From Melastoma dodecandrum (lineage: Eukaryota > Streptophyta > Magnoliopsida > Myrtales > Melastomataceae), in contig JARUPY010000292.1 of assembly GCA_029817715.1 (NCBI GenBank), positions 2,510,001 to 2,574,000 on the forward strand: a stretch of DNA of 64,000 bases, given 5' to 3'. Of this stretch, positions 54,369 to 62,125 are shown piece by piece. Position 1 is the stretch's first letter, and every line of letters begins with the position of its first letter. The notes under the pieces are model-generated. The model was not told the origin of the DNA. It was given only the letters and a program-made list of their open reading frames with translations, and searched no databases. Made by a program: the position numbers and the translations under genes.

Positions 54369-55385
54369 ATGACCATGGCCTGTCGGATCGCGGCGGCGCT
54401 GCTGCCGCTCGGAATGACGTGCGCGGCGGCGGCGCAGGATCTCGGGACGGCGTCCTCGGCGCCGGTCGCGCCGGAGGCGACGACGGTGGTGGAGGACGGC
54501 CCGTTCTTCCTCTTCGCCGACACGCAGGTCAGCTACCGCTACCAGTTCCCCACCGTCTCGCCCGGTGTCCAGATCCAGCGCGCCGATGGCAGCTTCGTCT
54601 CCCGCGAGGCGCCCAAGCACATCCTGAACATCTCCCACGCGGATGCCTGGGCCTACGGCACGAACTTCTTTGCGCTCGACATCCTGAAGTCAGGCTCCCA
54701 GTTCCCCGCCGGCACCACCAACGCGCCGGGCTCCGTCGCGGCCCCATTCTTCGCCGATTACGGCAACACCGAAGCCTACGGGCTGTATCGGGGCACGCTG
54801 AGCCTCAACGCGCTGACCGGCACGAAGGCCTTCACCATCCCCGGCCTCGTCAAGGAGGTGTCGCTGGCCTTCGGCTTCGACGCCAACGCCCAGAACGACG
54901 CCTTCGGCTCGAAGAAGCGCGACGTCGTCGGCGGCCTGAACGTCGCCTTCGACGTGCCGGCGGGTTTTCTCAACCTCTCCGTGCAAGCCTACAAGGAGTG
55001 GAACCGGAACGGGTTCAATCTCCAGCCGGATCGCGACCAGAGCTTCGACGTCGTCCCCGAATTCGAGCTCGTCTACAACTTCCCGCTGACGTTCACCAAC
55101 CTCCCGCTCAGCATCACGGGCTTCAACAACATCGTGCTGCCCAAGGGGCGGGGCGTGAGCAACCCGGCCGCCTTCGCCTTCAACCCGCCCCGCGGGCTCG
55201 AAGTCCTGTCGCGCACCAACCTCGTGCTCGATCTCGGCAAGCTCGTCTACGATCAGCCCAACCGGGTCGATGTCTTCGTCGGGTTCCAGTACTGGCACAA
55301 CAAGTTCGGGAACGTCGAGACCGCGACCTTCAAGGGCACCGAGGAGAAGAGCTTCCTCGCCGGCGTCGCGTTCCACGTCTTCTGA
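54369..55385 (+). CDS. Tsx-like outer-membrane nucleoside channel
   Basis: A 338-residue outer-membrane protein. The signal peptide CRIAAALLPLGMTCAAAAQ is followed by the family opening FFLFADTQVSYRYQF. The hallmark block of the Tsx/OmpK family is seen as ILNISHADAWAYGTNFFALD, then YGLYRGTLSLNAL and VSLAFGFDANAQ; the last strand ends VAFHVF with a terminal Phe. Tsx forms a 12-stranded barrel for nucleosides. In this operon it would let purines or nucleosides into the periplasm for the molybdenum hydroxylase and permease. ATG 54369 follows GGAGGAGGGGG. Confidence 0.82.
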   Translation: MTMACRIAAALLPLGMTCAAAAQDLGTASSAPVAPEATTVVEDGPFFLFADTQVSYRYQFPTVSPGVQIQRADGSFVSREAPKHILNISHADAWAYGTNFFALDILKSGSQFPAGTTNAPGSVAAPFFADYGNTEAYGLYRGTLSLNALTGTKAFTIPGLVKEVSLAFGFDANAQNDAFGSKKRDVVGGLNVAFDVPAGFLNLSVQAYKEWNRNGFNLQPDRDQSFDVVPEFELVYNFPLTFTNLPLSITGFNNIVLPKGRGVSNPAAFAFNPPRGLEVLSRTNLVLDLGKLVYDQPNRVDVFVGFQYWHNKFGNVETATFKGTEEKSFLAGVAFHVF

Positions 55386-55387
55386 GG

Positions 55388-55419
55388 GCCGGCGGCGCCC
55401 GCAGCGGGGCGCTGCCGGC
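55388..55419 (+). terminator. Terminator of the purine uptake operon
   Basis: A 13-bp stem (GCCGGCGGCGCCC with GGGCGCTGCCGGC, one G-U pair) with a 6-nt loop starts two bases after the channel stop. Confidence 0.65.
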
Positions 55420-55485
55420 GCCGAGTTCGATCGCGCGCGGGAAATTCCGTTGACAGCTTCCGAATGGGTCTGAAGATCGCGGCGC

Positions 55486-56415
55486 ATGATCTCGCTCGAG
55501 AGCATCCGCATCTTCCTGCGCTCGGCGGAGACGGGGAGCTTCTCGGCCGCCGGCCGCTCGCTCCGGCTGTCGCCGTCGGTGGTGAGCTACCGGATCCAGA
55601 CCCTGGAGGAGCATCTCGGCTGCCTGCTGCTGACCCGGACGACGCGGCGCATGAGCCTCACGGAGGCCGGCCGGATCTTCTACGACCGCTGCCTCGACAT
55701 CACCGCCGCCGTCGAGCAGGCGGAGAAGAGCGTCGAGACCGCCGGTGCGGTGCCCCGGGGGGTGCTGAAGGTGACGGCGCCGCTCGGCCTCGGCCGCCGG
55801 GTCGTCGCCCCGCTCGTGCCGCGCTTCCGCACCCGCCACGGCGAGACCGACGTCCGCCTGCGCCTGTCGGAGCACCTCCTCGACCTCGTGCAGGAGGCGG
55901 TCGACGTCGCGATCCGCCTGTCGCAGATGCGCGATTCCACCTTCACCCTGCGCAAGGTCGCGGAGATCGAGCGGGTGCTGTGCGCGGCGCCGGCCTATCT
56001 GGCCGAGCACCCCGCGCCCGCCGAGCCGGCCGACCTCATGCAGCACGAGTGCCTGCTGCTGCGCTATCCCGGCGCGGAGCAGTTCCGCTGGACCCTGGTC
56101 GACGGTCCGGAGACCGTGACCCTGCCGGTCTCCGGCCATATCGATGCCGACGACGGCGACACGCTCACCGAATGGGCGCTGGCCGGCGAGGGCATCGTCC
56201 TGAAGCCGCTGTTCGAGGTGGCGGCGCATCTCGCCGAGGGCCGGCTGGTCCAGGTCCTGGAGCGCACCCCGCCGACCAGCGTGACGCTCGGCCTGCTCTA
56301 CCCGTCGCGCAAGATGCTGTCGGCCCGGACCAAGACCTTCGTCGACATGACGCACGAGGCTTTGCGCCAGCACGTGAACGACCAGCTCGGCCTGATCGGT
56401 GGCCGGGCGGGCTGA
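55486..56415 (+). CDS. LysR-family transcriptional regulator
   Basis: A 309-residue LTTR. The N-terminal helix-turn-helix reads SIRIFLRSAETGSFSAAGRS, LRLSPSVVSYRIQTLEEHLG, LLLTRTTRRMSLTEAG. The co-inducer domain starts near residue 90 (GVLKVTAPLGLGRRVVAPLV). The CrgA-like group fits (QHECLLLRYPG). It lies between the uptake operon and the leftward uraD/puuD genes, so control of purine breakdown is likely but not shown. It is 70 bp downstream of the hairpin and is transcribed alone. Confidence 0.88.
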   Translation: MISLESIRIFLRSAETGSFSAAGRSLRLSPSVVSYRIQTLEEHLGCLLLTRTTRRMSLTEAGRIFYDRCLDITAAVEQAEKSVETAGAVPRGVLKVTAPLGLGRRVVAPLVPRFRTRHGETDVRLRLSEHLLDLVQEAVDVAIRLSQMRDSTFTLRKVAEIERVLCAAPAYLAEHPAPAEPADLMQHECLLLRYPGAEQFRWTLVDGPETVTLPVSGHIDADDGDTLTEWALAGEGIVLKPLFEVAAHLAEGRLVQVLERTPPTSVTLGLLYPSRKMLSARTKTFVDMTHEALRQHVNDQLGLIGGRAG

Positions 56416-56425
56416 CGCGGGCGCG

Positions 56426-56935
56426 TCACGCCGCGACGAGGGCCTCCAGGCGCAGGGCGGCGATCCGTCCGACCTGCCGCAGGGCCTCGGCCCGCTCGGT
56501 CTCCGGCGGGTTGCCGAGCCGCTGCTCCAGCCGGGCGAGGATCGCGTCGCGGTCGAGGCCCCGGACGGCGATGATGAACGGGAAGCCGAACCGCTCGGCA
56601 TAGGCCCGGTTGAGCGCCTGCAGCCGCGCCATCTCCGGGGATGGGCCGCTCAGCAGGCCGCTTCCGGCCTGCTCGCGGGTCGAGTGCGCGGTGAGCTCAC
56701 CCCGCTGGGCGGCCCGCCCGGCGAGTTCGGGATGGGCCCGCAGGAGGGCGAGCTGGCGGGGCCGGTCGGCGCCGGCCACCACCGCCTCCATCGCGGCGTG
56801 CAGGTCCGCGCGCGCCGCGAAGGGGCCGCGGTCGAAGGCCGCCTCCGGGACCCAGGGGGAATGCTCGTAGACCTCGGCGAGGAGGGTTACGAAGGCGTCG
56901 CGCGAGAGGTCGTTGAGCGTGGGGAGGGGGATCAC
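56426..56935 (-). CDS. uraD: OHCU decarboxylase (ureidoimidazoline decarboxylase)
   Basis: A 169-residue cytosolic enzyme that decarboxylates 2-oxo-4-hydroxy-4-carboxy-5-ureidoimidazoline to S-allantoin, the third step of urate breakdown. The catalytic His is in LLRAHPELAGRAA; the other family blocks are RDAFVTLLAEVYEHSPWV at the N-terminus, STREQAGSGLL and NRAYAERFGFPFIIAVRG. GTG 56935 gives the normal family length; the frame upstream to 57097 is Arg/Pro-rich shadow. The gene follows the urate hydroxylase gene on the same strand with an 82-bp gap, so both are probably co-transcribed. Confidence 0.92.
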   Translation of the reverse strand: MIPLPTLNDLSRDAFVTLLAEVYEHSPWVPEAAFDRGPFAARADLHAAMEAVVAGADRPRQLALLRAHPELAGRAAQRGELTAHSTREQAGSGLLSGPSPEMARLQALNRAYAERFGFPFIIAVRGLDRDAILARLEQRLGNPPETERAEALRQVGRIAALRLEALVAA

Positions 56936-57017
56936 GGGATCGTCCGTCTCGCGGTCGGGCCCGCCGCCGCGGCGCCGGGGGGAGGGTGGGCCGCCCGAGG
57001 CGGGGCGCGGTCGAACA

Positions 57018-58256
57018 TCACCGCGCGGCCAGCCAGCGGGCGAGCGTCTCCCGCTCCTTGGGCTGCATCTCCGTGAGGTTGTTGGGCGGCATAGCATGGG
57101 TCAGCACGGCCTGCATGCGGATCGCCGGCGCGAAGCGGGCGATGTGCTCGGGACTGTCGAGGAGCACACCCTTGGGCGGGCTGGTGAGGTCCGGCCACAG
57201 GGGCTCGGCGGCGTGGCACATGGCGCAGCGCGTCCCGACCACGGCCATCACGGCGTCGTCGACGAGGGGCGCGTTGGCGGTCGCGAGGCTGATCGCCGGG
57301 GCCGGGGCCGGCTCCGCGGCGGCCGACAGGCCGACCCGCTCGCGGGCGCCCGGGGAGGAGGCGACGCTGATGGCGACCGCCGCCGCCATGCAGGCCGTGG
57401 CCACGCCCCAGGTCCACCAGCGGTCGCCCCCGCCGGCGTTGCGTACGTTGAAGTAGTGCCGGACGACGCCGCCCGCGATCACCACGAGGCCGACGATGCT
57501 CCAGCTGTAGGGCGAGGACCACGCCATCGGATAGTGGCCCGACAGCATGAAGAACAGCACCGGCAGCGTCAGGTAGTTGTTGTGGGACGACCGGTTCTTC
57601 GCCTGCTTGCCCCAGTCGGGGTCCGGGACCCGGCCGGCGACCAACGCGGCGATCGCCTTGCGCTGGTTGGGCATGATGACGAGGAAGACGTTGGCGGTCA
57701 TCCAGGTGGCGATCACCGCACCGGTGTGCAGCATCGCGGCCCGGCCGGAGAAGACCTGCTGGAAGCCGTACGCGAAGGCGACCACGGTGAGGAACACGGC
57801 GGCCGCGAGCAGGGGCGGCCGGTTGGCCAGTGGCGAGCGGTTCAGCCCGTCGTAGATCAGCCAGCCGAGCGCCAGGGCGCCGATGCCGATGAGCGCGCCG
57901 GTCAAGGGCGAGATCACCCGCACCGCCGGGTCGATCAGGTAGAGGTCGGCCTGGCCGTAATAGACCCAGCACAGCAGCGAGAAGCCCGACAGCCAGGTCG
58001 CATAGGACTGCCATTTGTGCCAGATCAGGTGCTCCGGCATCCGGTCGGGTGCGACGAGATACTTGCGCACTTGGTAGAAGCCGCCGCCGTGCACCTCCCA
58101 GGCCTCGCCGCCCTTGCCGGCGGGGATCGCGGGAATGGCGCGCAGGCTCGCGTCGAGATGCATGAAGTAGAACGAGGCGCCGATCCAGGCGATCGCCGCC
58201 ACGACATGGGTCCAGCGAATGAGGAAGCCGCCCCATTCGTGCAGGATCGGATACAT
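57018..58256 (-). CDS. puuD: Membrane-bound urate hydroxylase (PuuD type), cytochrome c-linked
   Basis: A 412-residue inner-membrane enzyme with eight or nine helices and a C-terminal cytochrome c domain (heme site CAMCH, Met ligand in HAMPPNN). The N-terminal half is the DUF989 type ([32 protein letters not shown]). PuuD, described in Agrobacterium fabrum, oxidises urate to 5-hydroxyisourate and passes electrons to the respiratory chain without making peroxide. ATG 58256 starts the first conserved block. The divergent uraH and downstream uraD complete the urate-to-allantoin route. Confidence 0.92.
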   Translation of the reverse strand: MYPILHEWGGFLIRWTHVVAAIAWIGASFYFMHLDASLRAIPAIPAGKGGEAWEVHGGGFYQVRKYLVAPDRMPEHLIWHKWQSYATWLSGFSLLCWVYYGQADLYLIDPAVRVISPLTGALIGIGALALGWLIYDGLNRSPLANRPPLLAAAVFLTVVAFAYGFQQVFSGRAAMLHTGAVIATWMTANVFLVIMPNQRKAIAALVAGRVPDPDWGKQAKNRSSHNNYLTLPVLFFMLSGHYPMAWSSPYSWSIVGLVVIAGGVVRHYFNVRNAGGGDRWWTWGVATACMAAAVAISVASSPGARERVGLSAAAEPAPAPAISLATANAPLVDDAVMAVVGTRCAMCHAAEPLWPDLTSPPKGVLLDSPEHIARFAPAIRMQAVLTHAMPPNNLTEMQPKERETLARWLAAR

Positions 58257-58533
58257 GGGACGGATCCTCCGCGCTCTGTCGCCGGGGCCGGGTTCGGCCG
58301 CGCCGTCGGCTCATGGTTCGGCCCGAGCCGCGGACCCGGGTGTGCCCCGAACCGCGGCCGGCCGCGACCCGCCCCGGCGCCAAGGACCTTCAAAATCATT
58401 CGGGAAATGCCGGACGCTTTTCGGGTTGTCCGGGCCCGGCCCTCCGTGCTCGTCTCGCCCGTCTCCTTCAGCCCGATCGACCCTCGCCCGCACCGGGCGG
58501 CAGGTGCGGGCCACCCCGTCCGGGAGGACGCCG

Positions 58534-58887
58534 ATGGGCCATCTTTCGACACACGTGCTCGACACCGCCGCGGGCAGGCCGGCGGCCGGCATCGCCATCG
58601 AGCTCCGGCGGCTCGCCGCGGATGGCAGCGGGGAGACGCTCGCGTCGGCCACGACCAACGCGGACGGGCGGACGGACGCGCCCCTGCTCGCGGGCGAGGC
58701 GCTGACGCCCGGGACCTACGAACTGGTCTTCGCCGTCGGAGCCTATTTCGCCGGGCTGGGTGAAGGCGCCGAGCAGCCGTTCCTCGACCGCGTGCCGGTG
58801 CGGTTCGGCGTCTCCGACCCGGGCGCGAAGTATCACGTCCCCTTGCTCATCACCCCGTGGAGCTACGCGACCTATCGCGGAAGCTGA
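58534..58887 (+). CDS. uraH: 5-Hydroxyisourate hydrolase
   Basis: A 117-residue transthyretin-like enzyme that hydrolyses 5-hydroxyisourate to OHCU. The signature ends are present: [14 protein letters not shown] at the start with the catalytic His, [15 protein letters not shown], and the invariant C-terminal YRGS. ATG 58534 has GGGAGGA. No export signal is seen, so it is cytosolic. It is divergent from puuD with a 277-bp shared promoter region. Confidence 0.94.
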   Translation: MGHLSTHVLDTAAGRPAAGIAIELRRLAADGSGETLASATTNADGRTDAPLLAGEALTPGTYELVFAVGAYFAGLGEGAEQPFLDRVPVRFGVSDPGAKYHVPLLITPWSYATYRGS

Positions 58888-59212
58888 ACCGATCATCGGC
58901 GCGCGCGTCGACGGCTGCGGCACCGCCGTCCGCGCGCGCTGCGGCGCAATCCGGAGCGCGACGCCCGCTCAAGGTTGCGCCGTCGCGCGTCGCGACGCTC
59001 CTGAGGACGGACGGCCTGCCTCGACCGAAGCGTTCGAGCGGAGGCCGTACAGGGCTGAAGCCTCCCGCCGATGACGGCACGCGGGCACCACGCGGGCGAC
59101 CGGGACGGCACGACAACGTCGGACGCCGAAAGGCCGGCGGCGTCCTGGCGCCCGCCGGACGCGATCGCGACCCCTTGAAGGGCTTCGGCCGGACCGCTAG
59201 AAACTGAACCTC
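58888..59212. other. Intergenic region, no gene seen
   Basis: About 325 bases between uraH and the ArsR gene. All frames are short and Arg-rich. I see no repeat or hairpin of note. The GCTAGAAACTGAACC just before the ArsR start is the likely promoter or leader end. Confidence 0.4.
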
Positions 59213-59578
59213 ATGGTTCAGTGTTCGCCGGCGCGTCTCGACATCTCCTTCGCCGCGCTCTCGGACGCCACCCGGCGCGGGGTGCTGGAACAGCTCGGGC
59301 GCGAGGACGCGTCGATCACGCAGCTGGCCGAGCGCTTCCACATGACCCTGACGGGCATGAAGAAGCACGTCAGCGTGCTGGAAGAGGCCGGGCTGGTCAC
59401 CACGGCCAAGGTCGGGCGCGTGCGCACCTGCAAGCTCGGCCTCAGCCGACTGGCGGACGAGATAGCCTGGATCGAGGACTACCGCACGCTCTGGGCCTCG
59501 CGGTTCGATGCCTTGGATCACATCGTCTCGGAACTGAAGCAGAGGGAGACGCGCGATGAGCACAAGCCGACGGACTGA
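59213..59578 (+). CDS. ArsR-family transcriptional regulator
   Basis: A 121-residue winged-helix repressor. The DNA-binding core is DISFAALSDATRRGVLEQLG, then SITQLAERFHMTLTGMKKHV and VLEEAGLVTTAKVGRVRTC. The metal-binding ELCVCDL motif is absent, so it is not a classical metal sensor. This subgroup is typically encoded with an AHSA1/SRPBCC gene, as here; the overlap is 23 bases. The pair probably forms a small-molecule-responsive module of unknown ligand. Confidence 0.9.
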   Translation: MVQCSPARLDISFAALSDATRRGVLEQLGREDASITQLAERFHMTLTGMKKHVSVLEEAGLVTTAKVGRVRTCKLGLSRLADEIAWIEDYRTLWASRFDALDHIVSELKQRETRDEHKPTD

Positions 59579-60071
59579 TGCCTCCGGGGCGGCGGCCACG
59601 ACGGTCGAGCGGACATCCGACCGGGACCTCGTCGTGACGCGGATCGTCGACGGTCCGGCACGCATCGTGTTCGAAGCATGGACGAGGCCGGACCTGTTCC
59701 AGCGCTGGTGGGCCCCCACATCGTTCGGCGTCTCGTTGATCGCGTTCGAGGCCGATGTTCGCGCGGGCGGGACTTACCGGCTGGTGATGGGCCATCCGTC
59801 CTCGGACAAGCCCATGACGTTCTTCGGTCGCTATCTCGACGTGACACCCGGCGCCCGGCTGGTCTGGACCAACGAGGAGGGCGGTGAAGACGGAGCCGTC
59901 ACCACCGTCACCTTCGAGGCGATCGACGGCGCGACGCGGGTCGTCGTGCGCGAAAGCTACCCCACGAAGGAAGCCCTCGACGCGGCGATGGCCTCCGGAA
60001 GCACGAGCGGGTGGCGGGAACAGTTCGCGCAGCTGGACCACCTGATCGCGGACCTGGACGCGGGCGGCTGA
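59556..60071 (+). CDS. SRPBCC/AHSA1-family protein
   Basis: A 171-residue START-like fold protein. Key blocks are TRIVDGPARIVFEAWTRPDL, FQRWWAPTSFGVSL, DVRAGGTYRLVM and the final helix SGWREQFAQLDHLIADL. Members bind hydrophobic ligands and often pair with an ArsR regulator like the one overlapping it. Start ATG 59556 lies inside the regulator gene, so translation is coupled. The ligand is unknown. Confidence 0.9.
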   Translation: MSTSRRTDASGAAATTVERTSDRDLVVTRIVDGPARIVFEAWTRPDLFQRWWAPTSFGVSLIAFEADVRAGGTYRLVMGHPSSDKPMTFFGRYLDVTPGARLVWTNEEGGEDGAVTTVTFEAIDGATRVVVRESYPTKEALDAAMASGSTSGWREQFAQLDHLIADLDAGG

Positions 60072-60332
60072 CGGCCGTCGGCCCGATGTGCCGCTGCGCC
60101 GAAGCTGCGTCTGCCGACGCGCCGCCAGCCGGGACCGCGACTCTTTGCCATCTCCGGGCCGAAGGGTGGTTCGCCGGCAAGACGTCGGCCTCCAACACGA
60201 CCCGACACCCGCCCGTCATCCAGCCTCCGCTTCGGATCGGCGCTCGCGGCAGCGCCTTTGCGAGGGGTTGACGATGTAATGTAGATTAGACACTCTTCGG
60301 TCACGCATTTGCATTACAATTCGAGGCCGCGG

Positions 60333-60551
60333 ATGCCGACCGAGTTTCCCCAGGGTCGGGTTACCTTCCAGGGTCGCGGCCTTGCCTTCGCGCACGGCGC
60401 CAGGCTCGTGCTGAAGATCTGCCCGATCTGCTCGCAGTGGAATGCGCCGCGCGCCGCAGACCGCGGTCAGTGTGGGTGGTGCGCGTACACGCCGTCCTGC
60501 AGCGACGTGGAGCCCGTGCCCGGCACGCAGGACCGCGAGACCGCCACCTGA
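60333..60551 (+). CDS. Small zinc-ribbon-like protein
   Basis: A 72-residue protein with two Cys pairs, CPICSQW and CGWC (Cys-x2-Cys each, about 16 residues apart), plus a further cysteine, which fits a single zinc ribbon. The rest is polar. ATG 60333 is chosen over an in-frame TTG at 60309. A TTGACG box lies about 65 bp upstream (60269), with an AT-rich stretch behind it that could be the promoter. Function unknown; such proteins often bind nucleic acid or partner proteins. Confidence 0.6.
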   Translation: MPTEFPQGRVTFQGRGLAFAHGARLVLKICPICSQWNAPRAADRGQCGWCAYTPSCSDVEPVPGTQDRETAT

Positions 60552-60744
60552 TCTGACCGGTCGCCCCTGAAGACCCGATCAGGGCTCCGTCGATAGACTG
60601 ACGTCACCTGTCGATCCGTACCCGGCACGGTCGCCGCCAGCACAAGGGCGCGTCGAAGTGCCGTGCAACGAGACGGGCCCCGGCGATCAGCCGGAGCCCG
60701 TTCCCGTCGTCCGAACCGGATGCCCGGCGGAACGCGCCGTGGGA

Positions 60745-60996
60745 TCAGTACGACCGCGTGGTGGTGGTGGTGGCGGCCGAACCGGTCGAGGTCGGCATCG
60801 TGTTCGTCGTCGTGGTCCGGTTTGCGCGGTGATGGCCGATGGCGCAGCCCGCCGCCGCGCCCGCCACGCCGTGTCCGACCATATGGCCGGCCAAGCCCCC
60901 GACGACGGCACCCTTGAGGCACCCCTTGGCTTCGGCCTGTCCGAGGCCGGCAACGGCGGTGAGGGCCAGAACGGATGCGATGGTCAGCGCGCGCAT
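60745..60996 (-). CDS. Small secreted glycine-zipper-like protein
   Basis: An 83-residue protein. The signal peptide RALTIASVLALTAVAGLGQAEA is followed by a glycine zipper (GAVVGGLAGHMVGHGVAGAAAG) flanked by two cysteines, then a Thr-rich polar tail. Glycine zippers of this type are found in outer-membrane lipoprotein-like proteins that insert in or stick to membranes. There is no lipobox. ATG 60996 starts the leader. Confidence 0.65.
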   Translation of the reverse strand: MRALTIASVLALTAVAGLGQAEAKGCLKGAVVGGLAGHMVGHGVAGAAAGCAIGHHRANRTTTTNTMPTSTGSAATTTTTRSY

Positions 60997-61084
60997 CGTG
61001 TATCTCCAGGATTGGAATGTGCACGCAAACGTGCGGTCGCGACATCTCGTTCCGCCCCGCGCACGCGGGCCTTCGGAGCCCCGG

Positions 61085-62125
61085 TCAGTAGGCCGGCACG
61101 ATCCGCTGATCGGGCAGCGGCGCGCGCATCGTGAAATGCAGGCCGGCGGGCTGGTAGTCGAACGCGATGTCCGCCTCGCATTGAAGCTTGAGGACGCGCT
61201 GGAGCAGGGTCGAACCGAAGCCCTTTCGGGTTGGCGTCTCCGTCGGCGGACCGCCGCGCTCTGTCCAGTCGAGGCACAGTATGTGGCGGTCGGCGTCCTG
61301 CTCCACCCTCCAGCTGATCCGGATCCGGCCCTCGGGGACCGACAAGGCCCCGTGCTTGGCGGCGTTCGTCGTCAGTTCGTGGATCGCCATCCCGGTCGGG
61401 ACCGCGAGATCGCCGACGAGGTCGACCCGCGGTCCGTCGAGGACGATGCGGCCCCCCTCGCTGTCGTTGTAGGGCCCGAGTTCGGCTACCAGCATGTCGC
61501 GCAGGGGCGCCTGCTGCCAGTAATCCTCGGTCAGCAGGTTGTGCGTCTTCGCGAGCGAGACCACTCGCGCCGAGAAAGACGCATAGAACGCGTCGACGCT
61601 GGTGGCGGACCGGGCCGAGGCCCCGAGCAGCGCCTGCACCGTCGCCAGCGTGTTCTTGACCCGGTGGTGCAGCTCGCGGATCAGCAGCGTCTGGCGTTCG
61701 GCCGTGCGCTCGCGCTCCTCGAGATAGGCCCGCGCCTGATGCTGCCGCCGTCTCGCGCGCAGAGCCGCGCGGACTGCCGAGACCAGCGTCGCCGGATGGA
61801 ACGGGCGCTCCAGCACGCTCACATTGCCCAGCGTGTCGGTGAGGTGGGCGGGCGCCTTCGAACGCCGCTGCGTCAGCAGGATGAAGGGGAAGTCGGACCA
61901 GGGCGGCTGACCGGCGATCCAATCCGCGAGACCCTGCCGGTTCGAGGCCAGCAGCGCCTCTTCGGTCAGGATCGCGCATCCCGCCGTATCGAGCTGGGAC
62001 ACCAGCTCCGAGAGGGACCCACAGGCGCGCGCCTCGATTCCCTCCTCGGCCAGGATGGTCGCGGCGACCGCGGCGTCGCGGCCGAGGGGGGCGAAGACCA
62101 GCGTCGGCCGTTCAGCCTCAGGCAT
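61085..62125 (-). CDS. HWE/HisKA_2 histidine kinase with a degenerate receiver domain
   Basis: A 346-residue soluble protein. Residues 1-125 have the fold pattern of a receiver but lack the acceptor Asp (AILTEEAL, Glu55/Glu56 at its place) and the conserved Lys (ERPF, Arg107). Residues 145-215 are a HisKA_2-type dimerisation domain with phospho-acceptor His154 in IRELHHRVKNTLA. The ATPase domain follows (MAIHELTTNAAKHGAL, GFGSTLLQRVL). It overlaps the KaiC-like gene by eight bases and follows it in the operon. KaiC-kinase pairs are known from other non-cyanobacterial proteobacteria, so it is a probable output partner of the KaiC-like protein. Confidence 0.88.
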   Translation of the reverse strand: MPEAERPTLVFAPLGRDAAVAATILAEEGIEARACGSLSELVSQLDTAGCAILTEEALLASNRQGLADWIAGQPPWSDFPFILLTQRRSKAPAHLTDTLGNVSVLERPFHPATLVSAVRAALRARRRQHQARAYLEERERTAERQTLLIRELHHRVKNTLATVQALLGASARSATSVDAFYASFSARVVSLAKTHNLLTEDYWQQAPLRDMLVAELGPYNDSEGGRIVLDGPRVDLVGDLAVPTGMAIHELTTNAAKHGALSVPEGRIRISWRVEQDADRHILCLDWTERGGPPTETPTRKGFGSTLLQRVLKLQCEADIAFDYQPAGLHFTMRAPLPDQRIVPAY

